A DNA stretch of 64,000 bases from Cardamine occulta (lineage: Eukaryota; Streptophyta; Magnoliopsida; Brassicales; Brassicaceae), in NCBI GenBank assembly GCA_028015245.1, contig CM051385.1, forward strand, positions 20,266,447-20,330,446, read 5' to 3'. The position numbers and the translations under genes are program-made. Each line of letters begins with the position of its first letter. The stretch's first letter is position 1. Below the pieces are notes generated by a model, which was not told where the DNA came from, searched no databases, and saw only the letters and a program-made list of their open reading frames with translations. Positions 23,201 to 34,641 of the stretch are shown here, piece by piece.

Positions 23201-23700
23201 ATCTAATCCATGTGCCTTCGAATATTCACGCACGGACTCGATAAACACGTGATTGCTAATCTGCTGCTTCAGCATTTCGAACAGTTTCTTTGCGAGATAG
23301 GTTTTTCCGATTCCAGCCATCCCAACGACTCCAACAATACGATTTTCGTTGTCAATGCACTTCACATCCAAATTTTCTTTTAATTGCTTCAGGCGTTGTT
23401 CCCCTGGTTCAATTCTATATGGTTCTTTGCTGGGCCCTTCTTGAGCTTCTGAGTTTTCTGATCCTCGTCCTCCTTCTAGTTCATGATTTTCTTCTCTTTG
23501 TGTTAATTCTCTGGTTAGGGCAAGCTTAACCTGTTTAATGATGCTACGCACAAAAACTCGTTCATTACTGCAAAAACACAGAGAGAGAAAGCCAATGAGG
23601 ACTCTTGCCAGCCTTATGTGAAGCATTAGTCAAAACACTAGCCCATATTTTACTTCGACCTTTGAAGCCCATGAATCATCGGCCATGATCAAAATTAGAA
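20285..23700 (-). pseudogene. TNL receptor gene B (RPS4-like), broken
   Basis: NB-ARC exon 23577-22382, exon 3 22272-21965, LRR exon 21878-20984, C-JID exon 20890-20285. Only about 30 residues of the TIR end survive (KIWASVLTNASHKAGK near 23650-23610, with a TGA before it), and the first intron has collapsed to about 30 bases. NB-ARC shows GMAGIGKT, a normal VAVVLDDV kinase-2, GSRIIITNR, GNPLAL and MHN in place of MHD. Lesions are TGA at 23143-23141, TGA at 22519-22517, a shift and TAG in exon 3, one-base shifts at the start of the LRR exon and near 21690, a stop at about 21338 and two frameshifts in C-JID. It is related to A and C but older and more divergent. It stands divergent to R1. Confidence 0.85.
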
Positions 23701-24199
23701 ACAAAAATTAGATACGGACTTCGTTATAAAATGTTTGTAATTAATATTTACAGTATGTGCACTTTATCATAAGGTTTAACCGTTTAACAGAAAGAAGCAG
23801 TTTATTTACATCTCTTAAAATCATTTTCTAGATTTAATTTAGTCAAGATTTGGATAATTATTGTTTTTGTTATATTTATATGTTTAAAATGATTAATCCA
23901 AACACCATAACTAATTTTTATAAATTAATTCAGAATTTAAATATATAATTAAAAATTCAAGATTTTTTAATATTTATTTAAGATTATAGATAATGATATC
24001 CTTAAATATAATCATGATTTATAAAGTTATTTGAAATAAATTATATAAAAGATGAATAATTCAAGACAAAAATAAATTATAAATTGAAATTAAATAATTA
24101 AAATTATTTTTCATTAATGAATTGAAATTATATAGAAAATTATCGTCTATATTTTTTATTTAGTCAACATAGTTAATTTTTATTTAATTTCAAGTTTCT
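23701..24199. other. AT-rich flank of gene B, no gene seen
   Basis: No reading frame or repeat with clear ends. It lies upstream of the truncated gene B, where the main part of its TIR exon would have been. Confidence 0.4.
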
Positions 24200-25100
24200 A
24201 AAAAATAACCAATCAAAATATAATTCTACTATTAGAAAAAAGTCAATAGTGAAAACAATTAAGTCGATATAATTAAAATATAAGTCGACAGTTCGATAAA
24301 TCAAATTTTACGTCAACATAAAATGATATAAGTCTACAATGAATGAATAAGTTTATAAGAAACAAATATAAATCGACGAACAAAAATAATAGGTCAACAG
24401 TCTAAATAAATCGACTATGTAAAAATAATTTAACAAAAAAATATAAGTCAACTGTTATAAAATAAGTCGATGGTAAAAAAGTTTAATCGACAGATATAAA
24501 ATTTAAGTCAACCGTTCAATAAATCAGTTTTATCAATAAGTCAACATAAAATAATATAACTCCATCAAAAATAAATAAATATACGGAAAAATATAAATTG
24601 ACGAAAACAATAAGTCAACTATCTAAATAAATTGACTATATAAATAAATAAACCAATCAAAATATAAGTCAACTGTTAAAAATCAGTCAATTGTAAAAAA
24701 ATTAAGTCGACATATATAAAATATAAAAAAAACGCAATTCTGCGATTTTGTATTTTTAGAGGGAAAATGTCATTACACTGTTTTTCCGTAAAAGACTTAA
24801 TTTCACGATTCTAAAATTTTTCAGTTTTGGTGAAAAACGTCATTTAGCAATTTTTGCCAAAAAAGTGCAATTCCATGGTTTTGACAGGAAAACAATCAAT
24901 TTACAATGTTCTGGCTAAGTTGCAATTTCTAGGTTTTGGCGGGAAAACACATTTTTTATATTTTATCACTTCATCGCAAAACGTAATTCCATGATTTTGC
25001 ATTTTTATTGGGAAACGTTATTTCATGATTCCTCTAAAAATACTCTATTTCAACAAAAAATATAATTCCAAAATTTTCTGATTTTGGCAGAAAAATGCTT
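24200..25100. repeat. Two degenerate tandem-repeat fields
   Basis: From 24200 to 24720 variants of ATAAGTCGACAGT and AAGTCAACTGT recur every 30-60 bases. From about 24725 to 25100 the pattern changes to variants of CAATTCNNNGTTTTGGCGGGAAAA. Both look like the interior of a non-autonomous transposon that grew by local duplication; no terminal repeats were found. There is no coding sense. Confidence 0.55.
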
Positions 25101-25663
25101 TTTGTGATTTTTGGATCTTAATTCAGAAATTTATATGAATTTATGTGGCCAAAATCAATTTATAAATGTCAAAATAATAATTTAAAAAAATTTTAGTTGT
25201 AAATATATTTTAGATTAAGAATTAAAGTTAATATGATTAAGATTAAAATTAAACATATGATTAGATTAAAACATGGATATTTTAGTCATTTTTTATATTA
25301 AAACCATCTAGATGGAGATGTAAATTGACAAAAACTAATCAAACAAACAAAGATTCATTCCAATGAATTATCTAGACGAATAACCCAAAATGATTCATTT
25401 TTATACTAAACAAACATGCCCTTATTCCATTTGCCACACTCATATCATTCTAACTGCTTTATTAGATTAGTATTAGTTCATATGTCAAACACTTACAATT
25501 ACATTAACTTACATGAAATTTTATTATATCTAATAATTGAAACCAAAAAACACATTTTTAATTTACATAATAACTTTACCAAATTTATGAAACTATAGAT
25601 ATAGATATGTATAGTAAAATTAAACACAACAACTTTGTTATTTTTAGGTTTTCAAGGGTAATT
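25101..25663. other. AT-rich, no gene seen
   Basis: Contains CCATCTAGATGG and repeated ATGATTCATTTTTA-like words but no supported gene. It is probably the edge of the transposon-derived repeats to its left. Confidence 0.35.
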
Positions 25664-26341
25664 ATAAAGAATGGCTATAGATGACCATTTAATTAGTTCT
25701 CTATATTCATTTCTCTCTCATCCTATCTCATTAAAATCGGAATAAAAATACCCTTAACATAATTTTAACGGGATAAATATTTAGAAAAAATTAGCTCTAA
25801 TATTGGCGGGTAATTATTTTGTTAGCATGATAAAAAAACTCATTGTATCATATGACATATATGAAATCACAACTAAGTGATTATTTAACATGGTACAAAT
25901 ATGATGTTTACATAATAATGTATGTATCCGACAAATGATAAACCAAGTTTTTAGCGATAATTTATTTATTAACGTGATATATATTATGTTATACTAATAA
26001 ACATTGTTACATGTTAACAAATACGTTATCGTTAGCAATTTTATCCATCATTCGCCAAATAAATACATTAGTATATTGACAACATATTTTATACCTCGTT
26101 AAATAATAGTTTAGATATAAATATATATATATATATGTCACATGATATAAATTTTTTTTATCATGTTACTAAAATAATTACCCGTTAATATTGGACTTTT
26201 ATTTTTCCTAAATATTTTATTCGTTAACAAAATACTTATCCCGATAAAATCATGAGAGACATTTTTATCCAAATTTGAATATGAATGAGAGAGAACTAAA
26301 TAAAATAAAATAATTAAAAAACCATTTTTCGGATTGCCCAT
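25664..26341. mobile_element. Foldback-type element with long inverted repeats
   Basis: About 200 bp at the left (25664-25860) match the reverse complement of about 210 bp at the right (26130-26341). Paired words include GGGTAATTATTTTNTTANCATGATAAA, AATATTTAG and TAGTTCTCT. The outer ends begin GGCTAT on the left and GGGCAATCC on the right, read inward. The middle of about 270 bp has no coding sense. This is the shape of a non-autonomous DNA transposon, perhaps Mutator-like. No target duplication could be fixed. Confidence 0.65.
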
Positions 26342-26756
26342 GAATATTTATTTTGTTGATCCTTATTTTTAAACGTATTAAAAATTTAGAATATATTATT
26401 CAAAAATAGATGTTCTATTATAAATAAAATTAAATAACACAAAATTCATCCGCCGATGGCATTGTTTAATATTAATAATATGGAGAGATGTATTTATCTA
26501 TCGTGGATGGACATTAATTAGTTGCAAAACCTTAGATACGTCCACCATTAAAGATAAATCTATATTTTGTGTAGAAAAGTGTTAATTTCTCGATTTTTTA
26601 AAGATGGTAGCCTCTGATTCATTTTGAAATGTATTATGGTTCCAGAAAACTTTATATATTGTTAAAACCAAAAAAAAAACTTTATATATTGTAACAAAAA
26701 GCCAACGTTCAAAAGTTATTATGTTAACCAAAAAGTAAGTCAAGTACATTGGGTTA
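26342..26756. other. No gene seen
   Basis: AT-rich DNA between the foldback element and the TIR scrap, without a supported frame or repeat. Confidence 0.4.
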
Positions 26757-26945
26757 CCTCATATCATCAAATATCAAGGCTGTCGTGGTCACAACATCTT
26801 GCAAAGCTTCATCCCATTTAGTGATCTTGTCACCTCGATGAGGACCTCTCTTTCTCCACAGATTCCATAATTTATTACCGAAATCTCCGTCAAGCTTTCA
26901 CGAAGGAGAGAAAAGTCAAACTCAATAATATAAGTAAACTACCAT
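26757..26945 (-). pseudogene. TIR domain 3' scrap
   Basis: The minus strand reads FDFSLLRE, then after a one-base shift DGDFGNKLWNLWRKRG, then DKITKWDEALQDV, ending at a GAG/GTAACC donor near 26757. Gene A has the matching GPFGDNLWKLWIKTG and IVKWNAAL in its TIR. This is the end of a TIR exon like that of A and C. Gene B keeps its own TIR remnant at 23.6 kb, so this is the trace of another TNL whose remaining exons are gone. Confidence 0.7.
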
Positions 26946-27960
26946 AAGGTCTTACGTCTTTGGTATTCGGCATTAATGTTACAATGTTTCAATGTTCAAT
27001 GCATTTGGAAAACTGAGACAATAATACATGAGGCGAATTATTGTCTACTTGCAAAAGTTATTTAATGTAATCTCAGCGGAACTGATGTGGACGTTAATAA
27101 ATATTATTTTCTACTTGCAAAAATCATTTACAAATTTCAGCCGTAGAGATGTGAATATTAGTGACATGCACAAAGTATCATGTGTCATGTGCCCAAGTAC
27201 ACTAAGTATTATGACATACACGAAGTATCAAAAATTATATGCGCAACACAATAATCATTTTTACGATCTTAATTTAAAATCATCATATTTGCTTTTACAT
27301 ATATATATATATATATATTGTGTATTATTTTAGAAATCATATAATAAATATGTTCTAAAATCGAACCCATTAACAAAAAATATGTTCTAAATCTTTATAA
27401 AAATCAACTTAAAATATTTTATATAACATTTTCTTTTATATTTTTAGAATAAAATTTATCTTACTAATTTAATTGTATATAGTGTAGAAGCTGATACAGA
27501 TTTTATATTCTAGAATTTTAGAATAAAAATTTTGGTCTGTTGGATCCAAAAAAAGTTACTTGGATATGTCCAAATTATGTAAAAATTAGAATAGTAATAT
27601 AAATATTATTTTACTATTGATGGTCCGCCTTATAAGCGTCCTTCAGACTTATGACAAAAACAAATTTATATTACTATTTAATTTTGATCCATTTTGGACA
27701 GATCTGATTAATTATTTTTTTGGGTCTAACAGATCGAATTTGGTATTCTGAAATTCCAGGATATCAAATCCGTATCCACTCATACAATAGATAAAAATTA
27801 AATTAGTAAGATAAATTTTATTTTAGAAAATTTAAAAGAAAATGTAAAAGAGAATAGAGCTCAATGCAATGATCAGTAACAAACTGTCATCATAATTTGG
27901 TTAATTTTGCAATTTTCTGGTCAACTCATGGTTATTTTTTGATGATCTTAATCTATATAG
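26946..27960. other. AT-rich, no gene seen
   Basis: Contains a short (TA)n at about 27300-27320 and two near-identical blocks around TATTACTATTTTAATTTTGAT-like words. A frame at 27028-27333 has no recognisable motif. Upstream exons expected for the GT90-type fragment were not found here. Confidence 0.45.
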
Positions 27961-28326
27961 GCACAAGTCATAGGGAGATAAGGAAGTGAGTACATGATGA
28001 AGAATCTAGAGATGAAGTATGTATATGATTATATGTTGTATGTCTTGCAAGGCTACGGGAAATTGATGAAGTTGAACGTGACCATGCCTGAAAATGCGAC
28101 TCAAGTGTGTTCAGAGATGATGGCTTGTCCGATCACTGACGGTGGACAGATCAGGCAGTGCATGGACGACTCATTGGTTATGTATCCGAGCGTCAAGGTT
28201 GCTTGTGATATGCTACCTCCTTATGGCGATTATGAGCTCAAGAAGTTTCTTAAAAAACAAGAAAGTGCGAGGAGAAAGGCTGAGAAGTGGACCAATGAGT
28301 ATTGGAACTTGAAAGGTCCAAAATAA
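27961..28326 (+). pseudogene. DUF821/GT90 (CAP10) last exon, nonsense
   Basis: After an ATCTATATAG acceptor the plus strand reads AQVIGR, a TAA, then GSEYMMKNLEMKYVYDYMLY, and runs on to SEMMACPITDG, MLPPYGDYELKKFL and EKWTNEYW. This is the C-terminal exon of the plant DUF821/CAP10 (rumi-like O-glucosyltransferase, GT90) family, where QxIGxEGS and MKYVYDYM are conserved. The TAA at 27979-27981 replaces the Glu of that motif. The catalytic part is absent, so this is a lone exon copy. It sits between the TIR scrap and R1 and has no visible role in the pair. Confidence 0.7.
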
Positions 28327-28842
28327 TTAGTTTCTTCAGTAGTGAAAGTATACAATTTACACACATTGTATCTTCACATTTGAATTCAAGTTGTAACACG
28401 AGGGGACACTAGATCATTAATTTAAAACTATGGTTTATAGAAAATATTCACATAGAAATTAGGAAGAATCAAGTTAGGTGGTGAGTTATTAAATGTTGTT
28501 CTCTTAAAAGAGTTGAATGTATTTTAAGTTGAAGGTTTAGTAGAAAAGTCTAACGAAGGAATTGATGATTGAAGACTCTACCAGCCAATAAATGTAAGGA
28601 TAAGACTTAAGACTAAGCCCTCAAGTTGCGTCTGAAAAGTCTGAGAAATAATGGTGAAATTGAATATTGAAGACATAGGAAACTCGCTAATTAATGTAAA
28701 GATAAGAAAATGGTTGTAACTTGGTAGCAAGAGAAATGTTCATGTACTTATGAGAACATTAAATTAGTTCATATGTGTAGGTATGGCGTGATCCATAGTT
28801 CGTGTAGCTGAGAATCATTTTTCCTTTTCAAAATTATATTCC
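28327..28842. other. No gene seen; upstream region of R1
   Basis: No reading frame of note. It would hold distal promoter sequence of R1. Confidence 0.4.
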
Positions 28843-28853
28843 TCTATATATAT
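28843..28853 (+). promoter_or_regulatory. Candidate TATA box of R1
   Basis: TCTATATATATC lies about 300 bases before the ATG of R1. If used, transcription would start near 28875 and the 30-bp repeat array would lie in the 5' untranslated leader. It is a position and consensus call only. Confidence 0.35.
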
Positions 28854-28886
28854 CAATCCCACCTCAATATATAGAAAGAAAAAAAC

Positions 28887-29046
28887 CTACTTCTTTCTTC
28901 TTGTCAAATGAAAAATCTACTTCTTTCTTCTTGTCAAATGAAAAATCTACTTCTTTCTTCTTGTCAAATGAAAAATCTACTTCTTTCTTCTTGTCAAATG
29001 AAAAAAACCTACTTCTTTCTTCTTGTCAAATGAAAAATCTACTTTT
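28887..29046 (+). repeat. 30-bp minisatellite, five copies, before R1
   Basis: The unit CTACTTCTTTCTTCTTGTCA, followed by AATGAAAAAT, starts at 28887, 28917, 28947, 28977 and about 29009, with a partial sixth copy. The first four are practically identical, and the fifth is spaced by 32 bases. It ends about 100 bases before the R1 start codon and is very pyrimidine-rich on the plus strand. Confidence 0.9.
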
Positions 29047-29145
29047 GGGCATTTCCAAACCAATAAGGAAACAATGGTAGAACATTCTAATATATCGTAA
29101 AAATACAAAAGGTACCCCTTGTCATTTGATGCTCACAATCATTGC

Positions 29146-32100
29146 ATGGACAACAACAACAACAACATCCATGAGGTTAAGCACACCGTTTATATCAGTT
29201 TCGACAACAATGATTCATCAGTCTCCTCTTTTATCAGCTACCTCATCGCTGCTTTTGAACGACAAGGAATCTCTGCATTCGTTGACGGTAAAACCAGCAA
29301 TGATGAAGCTGTAGAGAGGGAGATGGAACATGAACCATTCTCCAAGTTAAGCGTCTTCATTGTGGTTTTCTCCAAAACCTATGCGTTTTTTCATGTGGAA
29401 AAACAGATTCTCGAGTACTCATACCGTAACAACAACGACTTTTTGATTGTTCCGGTGTTCTATGGAGTCAGTATATCGTCAGTGGAGCAACATAGGGAGA
29501 GTTTTGGCGACGCGTTTGAGGCAGATCGAAGATCGATGATTAAGTGGCAACCAGGCTATGAATATGATTTTAAACAAAGGTATCTTTAGGGTTATTAAAA
29601 CCCTCTTCATTTTAATGAAATTAATTAACAATTCATCAAAAGCAAAAAAAAAATCTATATGAATTACAAATAGGCCAATGCTCTCTCTCTCTAAATAAAC
29701 TAATCATAGAGCCTAGTATAACTAAATTCATATAAAGTTCGAAGAGAGCCAGTTTTCCCCTCGAAAACATTGAACGAAACCAAGTATTATTAATTCAAAT
29801 AGTTCACTTTTTTATGAAATTTTATTAATTAATAATAGATACAGTTAATATTATTTTTATGAAATTCTTTTTTTTGTTAAAAAATTATTCTATTTTAAAA
29901 CCTTATTAATTAGTGAATTTTTTTTGCCAATGTTAGAAGTGTTAGTTTTACTGATCTATGCCTAAACATATCAAGATCAATGGCGAGAAGTGTCATCATC
30001 TTGAGGAAACGTATTAGAGATAATGTTATACATTGGATGTGGATAGAGATCTTAAGTGGTATATAAAAGATATGAGTCAATTCATTCATTGCCAATTAGT
30101 TTTGAGTTGAAAAGCTATAATCTAATATTTTCGATAGTTAGATTACGTTGTTGAGCGCGTCCTGATGACTTTTAAGTATGCTTTATATAAATTTATTTGA
30201 AACACCATGCACGGCGCCTGGCGGGGTGAGTTGGCTATGGAGGGAAATATTCCACACCTATTGTTTTTTTTTTTGAATTAAATTGCTCACCTACTTAAAA
30301 GAGTCAATTTTTATTCATTTTTGACGTCAGAAGAATTTCGCTAATATTCTATACGTTTTTTAATCGCAAGTTTAATCAATATTCAATCATGAAACTATGT
30401 TGTGATTTCGTTTTGTTTCTTTGGTACAAATATTTTTAAAAACATTATTACAACATATTCGGCATCAATATATAACCCAAATGGCTGGCTATAGAGGACG
30501 TTCTTAATTAGAAAGGAGAGCCTGCTTAAGTGTCTTTTTTTTTTTTTTTTTTTTGATAAAAATCCTGCTTAAGTTCTTGAGACGTATATCTGAATTAAAA
30601 TACTAAAATATCTTTTGAAATACAAATACAATTCCATTAATGATATAGAAGTAAATTATTTAAATAATCATTCTAGATATCTCTATTCAAAATTATTCTT
30701 ATGAAAAGGTAAGTAGATTTTGATTTTTACATTAGAAGAGCCCAAAAGCCTTACATAAACGTTTTACATGTGTTTGCAGAGAATCTGAATTTCTAGAAGA
30801 AATCGCTAGGGATTTGTTTGAGAAACTATATCCAACAGAAGAGATTGGGATCCAGTCACCACTGAAGGAGTTAGAAAACTTGCTATGCAATCAACCATGG
30901 GGCGTTCGCACCATAGGCATTTTTGGTGAGCCTCGCATTGGCAAAACCACTCTGGCTAGAGCCTTCTTTCGCCGAATTTCTCATGGCTATGATAATTCTT
31001 GTTTCATCAAAGATTTTCAAAAAGAATATAACGAGAAGAGGCTTTGTTTGCCTCTTGAATACTTGAGTAAGACTCCAATGGAAAAGTTAGACCGAAAATG
31101 TTTTGATTCACAGCCAAGTCACCGAGAAGAGGTTCTTGTTGCTCTGGACGATGTGAGAAATGCTCAAGACGCAAAGTCATATCTTGGTGGATATGATAAG
31201 TTTGGTCCAGGGAGCTTGATCATCATAACTTCCGAAAAGAGAAAAGTTCTTGAGCAGTGCCAGATGAATGAGATTTATGAGCTTAAGGGTCTAAAGGATG
31301 AAGATGCTCTTAAGCTATTCACAAGGTGTGCCTTTGGGAATGGACTGATAAAACAGAATCTTCTGGATCTTTCAATGAGAGTGGTTGAATTTTCTGATGG
31401 GAAACCACATGTTCTTCGCCCATATGCCGAGAAGCTCATGGTCAAGGCAATGGTAGAACTGGGACGGGCGATTCCTGATGATTGCGATGTATTCGTTACC
31501 GGCCACGACGGATCTTGTGACACTGAGAAGAACACATATTTGCGCATTACCCCCTGTGAAGAAGACAATGAACCACAAGAAACAAAGGAGTTCCCATCAG
31601 ATCGTGCGTTTTTGGTATGTCACAGTATTTGTTTACCTATATTATTAAATTTATTACATTTTCAAAGCTATATGAACTTTGCTAACTTAAATATTTTAAG
31701 ATTTCTTATACGTTTTTTCTTTAATATCAAAGAAAAATTGTTTAACATGCATTTCAAAACGTTTTTTTAAATCAAATCAAATCGGACTTATTTGATCAAG
31801 TCAAAGATAAGACGATGGATTTCCCAATTTTAGAGGTTCACCAAACTTTAATTTGTTGCTTTGTATGATTTATATTGAAAAGATTTAAAAGATTAATTAA
31901 AAAATTTAACTTGTATTTCAAGTTATAATAACACTAAATTAATTTAACTTGTGTCTTAAAATTAAATCAGTAATCAAATCAAATATTAATTAACTTGTCT
32001 TATCATCTTTCATGACTTTATTTATCTTTCTCTTTTCAGACCAATGGAGATACCAAAGCCATAATTCTGACCCCATCGCACTTGTGCGCTGAACTCGAAT

Positions 32101-32216
32101 TTCAATCTTATTCTCAGAAGAACCCGGGATTTGGCCTTTATAACCGCATCACCAAGTCTCTGCCTAGTAATCTAATTCCATTGGATTTATTACTGTGCGA
32201 TGAGACCCTTGTCTGA
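29146..32216 (+). CDS. R1: RRS1-like TIR-NB protein without LRRs
   Basis: Three exons: 29146-29579, 30780-31614 and 32040-32216. They join with GT-AG sites and matching phases into 482 codons including the stop (481 aa), with no lesion. The TIR (about residues 10-140) starts TVYISFDNNDSSV, has SY where catalytic TIRs have SH, and lacks the WCLxEL Glu. RRS1 also lacks that Glu. The NB starts with LFEKLYPTEEIG, followed by P-loop GEPRIGKTT, kinase-2 LVALDDV, RNBS-B GSLIIITS and GLPL as DGKPHVL. ARC2, the MHD motif and LRRs are absent. The last about 130 residues, including all of exon 3, match nothing I recognise. It is probably a nucleotide-binding immune partner or decoy in the cytosol or nucleus, standing divergent to TNL gene B. 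A truncated but still open relic is the alternative. Confidence 0.7.
29600..30779 (+). other. Intron 1 of R1
   Basis: AT-rich intron of 1.2 kb between the GTATCTTT donor at 29580 and the TTTGCAG acceptor at 30778-30779. It holds a run of about 20 T at 30535-30554 and no other gene. Confidence 0.6.
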
Positions 32217-32220
32217 ACAC

Positions 32221-32503
32221 TTTCATCGAAAGCACAATATTATAATAAAAGGAGTTGCTATCAACTTCAGAAAGCTTCTCGAACCCACGTGACCTCGATT
32301 ACCTAGAGAATCAGCTTCAGCTTCTCTTTAATCGCTCTGGTGGTTGTGTTGAGATCAAATCTTTTCTAGAACATATACAGAAGATTAGAGAATCGAAACG
32401 TAAGGGAAATCAGGGCATTAGAGAAACAAGATCTGGAACTAATGAGTTATTGAAGATTAAACATGATCCAGATCAACCTAATGGCTTGGAATTTATAAAT
32501 TTA
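32221..32503 (+). other. Coding-like stretch after R1, unidentified
   Basis: An open frame from about 32255 follows a possible acceptor (TATCAACTTCAG). It reads DLDYLENQLQLLFNRSGG, then VEIKSFLEHIQKIRESKRKG, then PDQPNGLEFIN, with charge and heptad spacing that look like real protein. It is cut at 32504 by a Helitron-type end. I do not recognise the family. It may be a lost fourth exon of R1 or part of a different gene. Confidence 0.4.
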
Positions 32504-33560
32504 CTAGGTTCGGACCCGAACGTAAGTGCGGGGTTATGTTTATAAATATTTTATTAAATATAGCATATATAATCTAAATTCATATCAATTATGTATTCGG
32601 TTCAGTTTTAAACTTTTAATCCAGTTTATAAATATTAAAAATAATAATGATTTTATTAGTATTTTGACACTTGGACTAATATGAATATTGTACTAGAATT
32701 AACCGTAAACCAGATTAGTGATCGGTAATATTTATACTAAACTCGTGAACTATCAATTTGGATATAAAATCGCCTAGAACGATTAAAATTAAGTTAATCA
32801 TATCCATGTGTTTTTAAAATAAACATTTATGATAATTTATATTTACGATTGAATTTAGATTTATTCTTAGTACGGATGGACATAATTCATATTCTGTTGT
32901 GTTCCATCTCGTTTTGTCCCTTACTCGTTCATAGCCCTGTCAAGCGGATCAAACCCGCAATCCGTGACCCGCCCCGCAGCAGATTATATAAATTTTTGAC
33001 ATGCATCAAACCTCAATCCACGATCCGCCAAATAAAAATAATTAATCCACAACCGCCCTGCTTGAATCTGCAGATATCCGCTCGTAACCCGTAAATATTT
33101 AAATAATAATTATTAAATTTTTTTATAATCTTAATAAAATTAATATTTATTAATTTAAACAAATTTTAGTATTAAAAACATAAATTACCAATTTAAAAAA
33201 AATAAAAATTTTGGATAAATAAATCTATATATTTATTATATTTTGAAAATTTAACTACTAAATTTTATAAATAATAGTAATTAATATTTTTTTTTAAATG
33301 CAGGTACCCGCAATCCCGCTTTACAAAATATTATGATCCGCACCTATTCCGCCAAAAAATGTTTCGATTCGCACCCGCGACCCGCGATTTGAAATAAAAA
33401 AATTGACCAGCATCCGCCCTGCAGCAGGTCTAACGGACGTGGACCCGCAGGTTATGAATCAAATTGACAGGGCTAGTCCTATCAAACGGGTCAAACCTGG
33501 AACCCAGGACCCGTTCCGCAGCGGATTATATGAATTTTTGATCCGTATCAAACCACACGT
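32504..33560 (-). mobile_element. Helitron-like sequence with CTAG 3' end
   Basis: On the minus strand the segment ends CGCACTTACGTTCGGGTCCG, then AACCTAG before T, a Helitron 3' terminus. Inside are three blocks (about 32930-33110, 33300-33480 and 33480-33560) with ACCCGC, CCGTGACCCG and GCGGATTATAT words, shared with 15700-15870. The insertion truncates the coding-like stretch at 32503. The opposite end could not be located. Confidence 0.5.
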
Positions 33561-34641
33561 ATGTGTATATTTTTACATGTCTCGTAGTCAATTCTTACCA
33601 AAATTAATGATAATTTGAGAATTGAATTTACCTACACAAATTTTCTAATCTCGTACTGTTATCCAAAATTTTTATCTCGTTTTTATTGAACATCATTTGA
33701 GTAATTTTTTTGTTATCCGAATTATCCGTTCTCATCTCTCATACCCACTATTTTTTGTTCTAATACCAAAAATAGACTGACTTTTAAGATAACCGATTGA
33801 TTTCGTTGAATAACGATATTAGAGTAATCAAAATTTAATGACCTTTTTGAAAGTATATGTGGTTAGTAAAATGAATTACTTAAAAACTCGATTAATTTAG
33901 AAATATAAAATTATATACATATGAAATATATTTAATGTGATTTTTCATTCAGCATTTTTGTTTTCAGAAAACATATTAATAGAATATAGGATATGGCTTT
34001 TGTTAGTTTATATATTGGGCATTCATGTTTAACTTTTGTTAGTAATAATAGTTAATACTAAATTTTATATATTAATACTTGTAACTATATTATTTTCCTA
34101 TAAAAAATGCATATTAATATATGTATAGATTTGCTATATTTTAAATAATATTTTTTCTTATAAACGTATTAGTATTAAACATATGAGCAAGATTCAGATT
34201 TTGAAAAATAAATTATAGTATTTAATTTATTATTATAGGTTAACAAAATCTTTAATTTACACATAAATCTTCTTATAAAAGATTTTGGTAGAGATTTTCT
34301 GATTATATGAAATCTTTTATTTATTAATTAATATTTAAAAAAAATTAATTGTGTTTGGATACATGGATATAAGTTAAGATACAAATATATTTTTGTCATT
34401 AATGATTTTTCTTTGTTCTATTTTCCAATGACATTTCATGTAAATATTTTAGAATTTAAATATTTCTTATAAATTGTGCTTCCCTTTCAATAGTATATAT
34501 GTTGGAAAAAACACACTCAAAGTATAGCATCTGCCTAATCAAATATATAGAAATCATTATAAAATAATCTGGATTTTTATATATCAATAAGCTGTATAAA
34601 AATAAAAATCATTAATGTATAATGTACATTCTTTATTACTA
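33561..34641. other. AT-rich, no gene seen
   Basis: No supported frame. It may be part of the Helitron-like element on its left. Confidence 0.45.

Noticed and set aside
23141..23626. Gene B starting at 23626
   Set aside because: The first residues lie in the collapsed intron; exon 2 starts after the acceptor at 23578.
28887..29046. CRISPR-like array
   Set aside because: Units are directly adjacent without unique spacers, and the genome is eukaryotic; it is a minisatellite.
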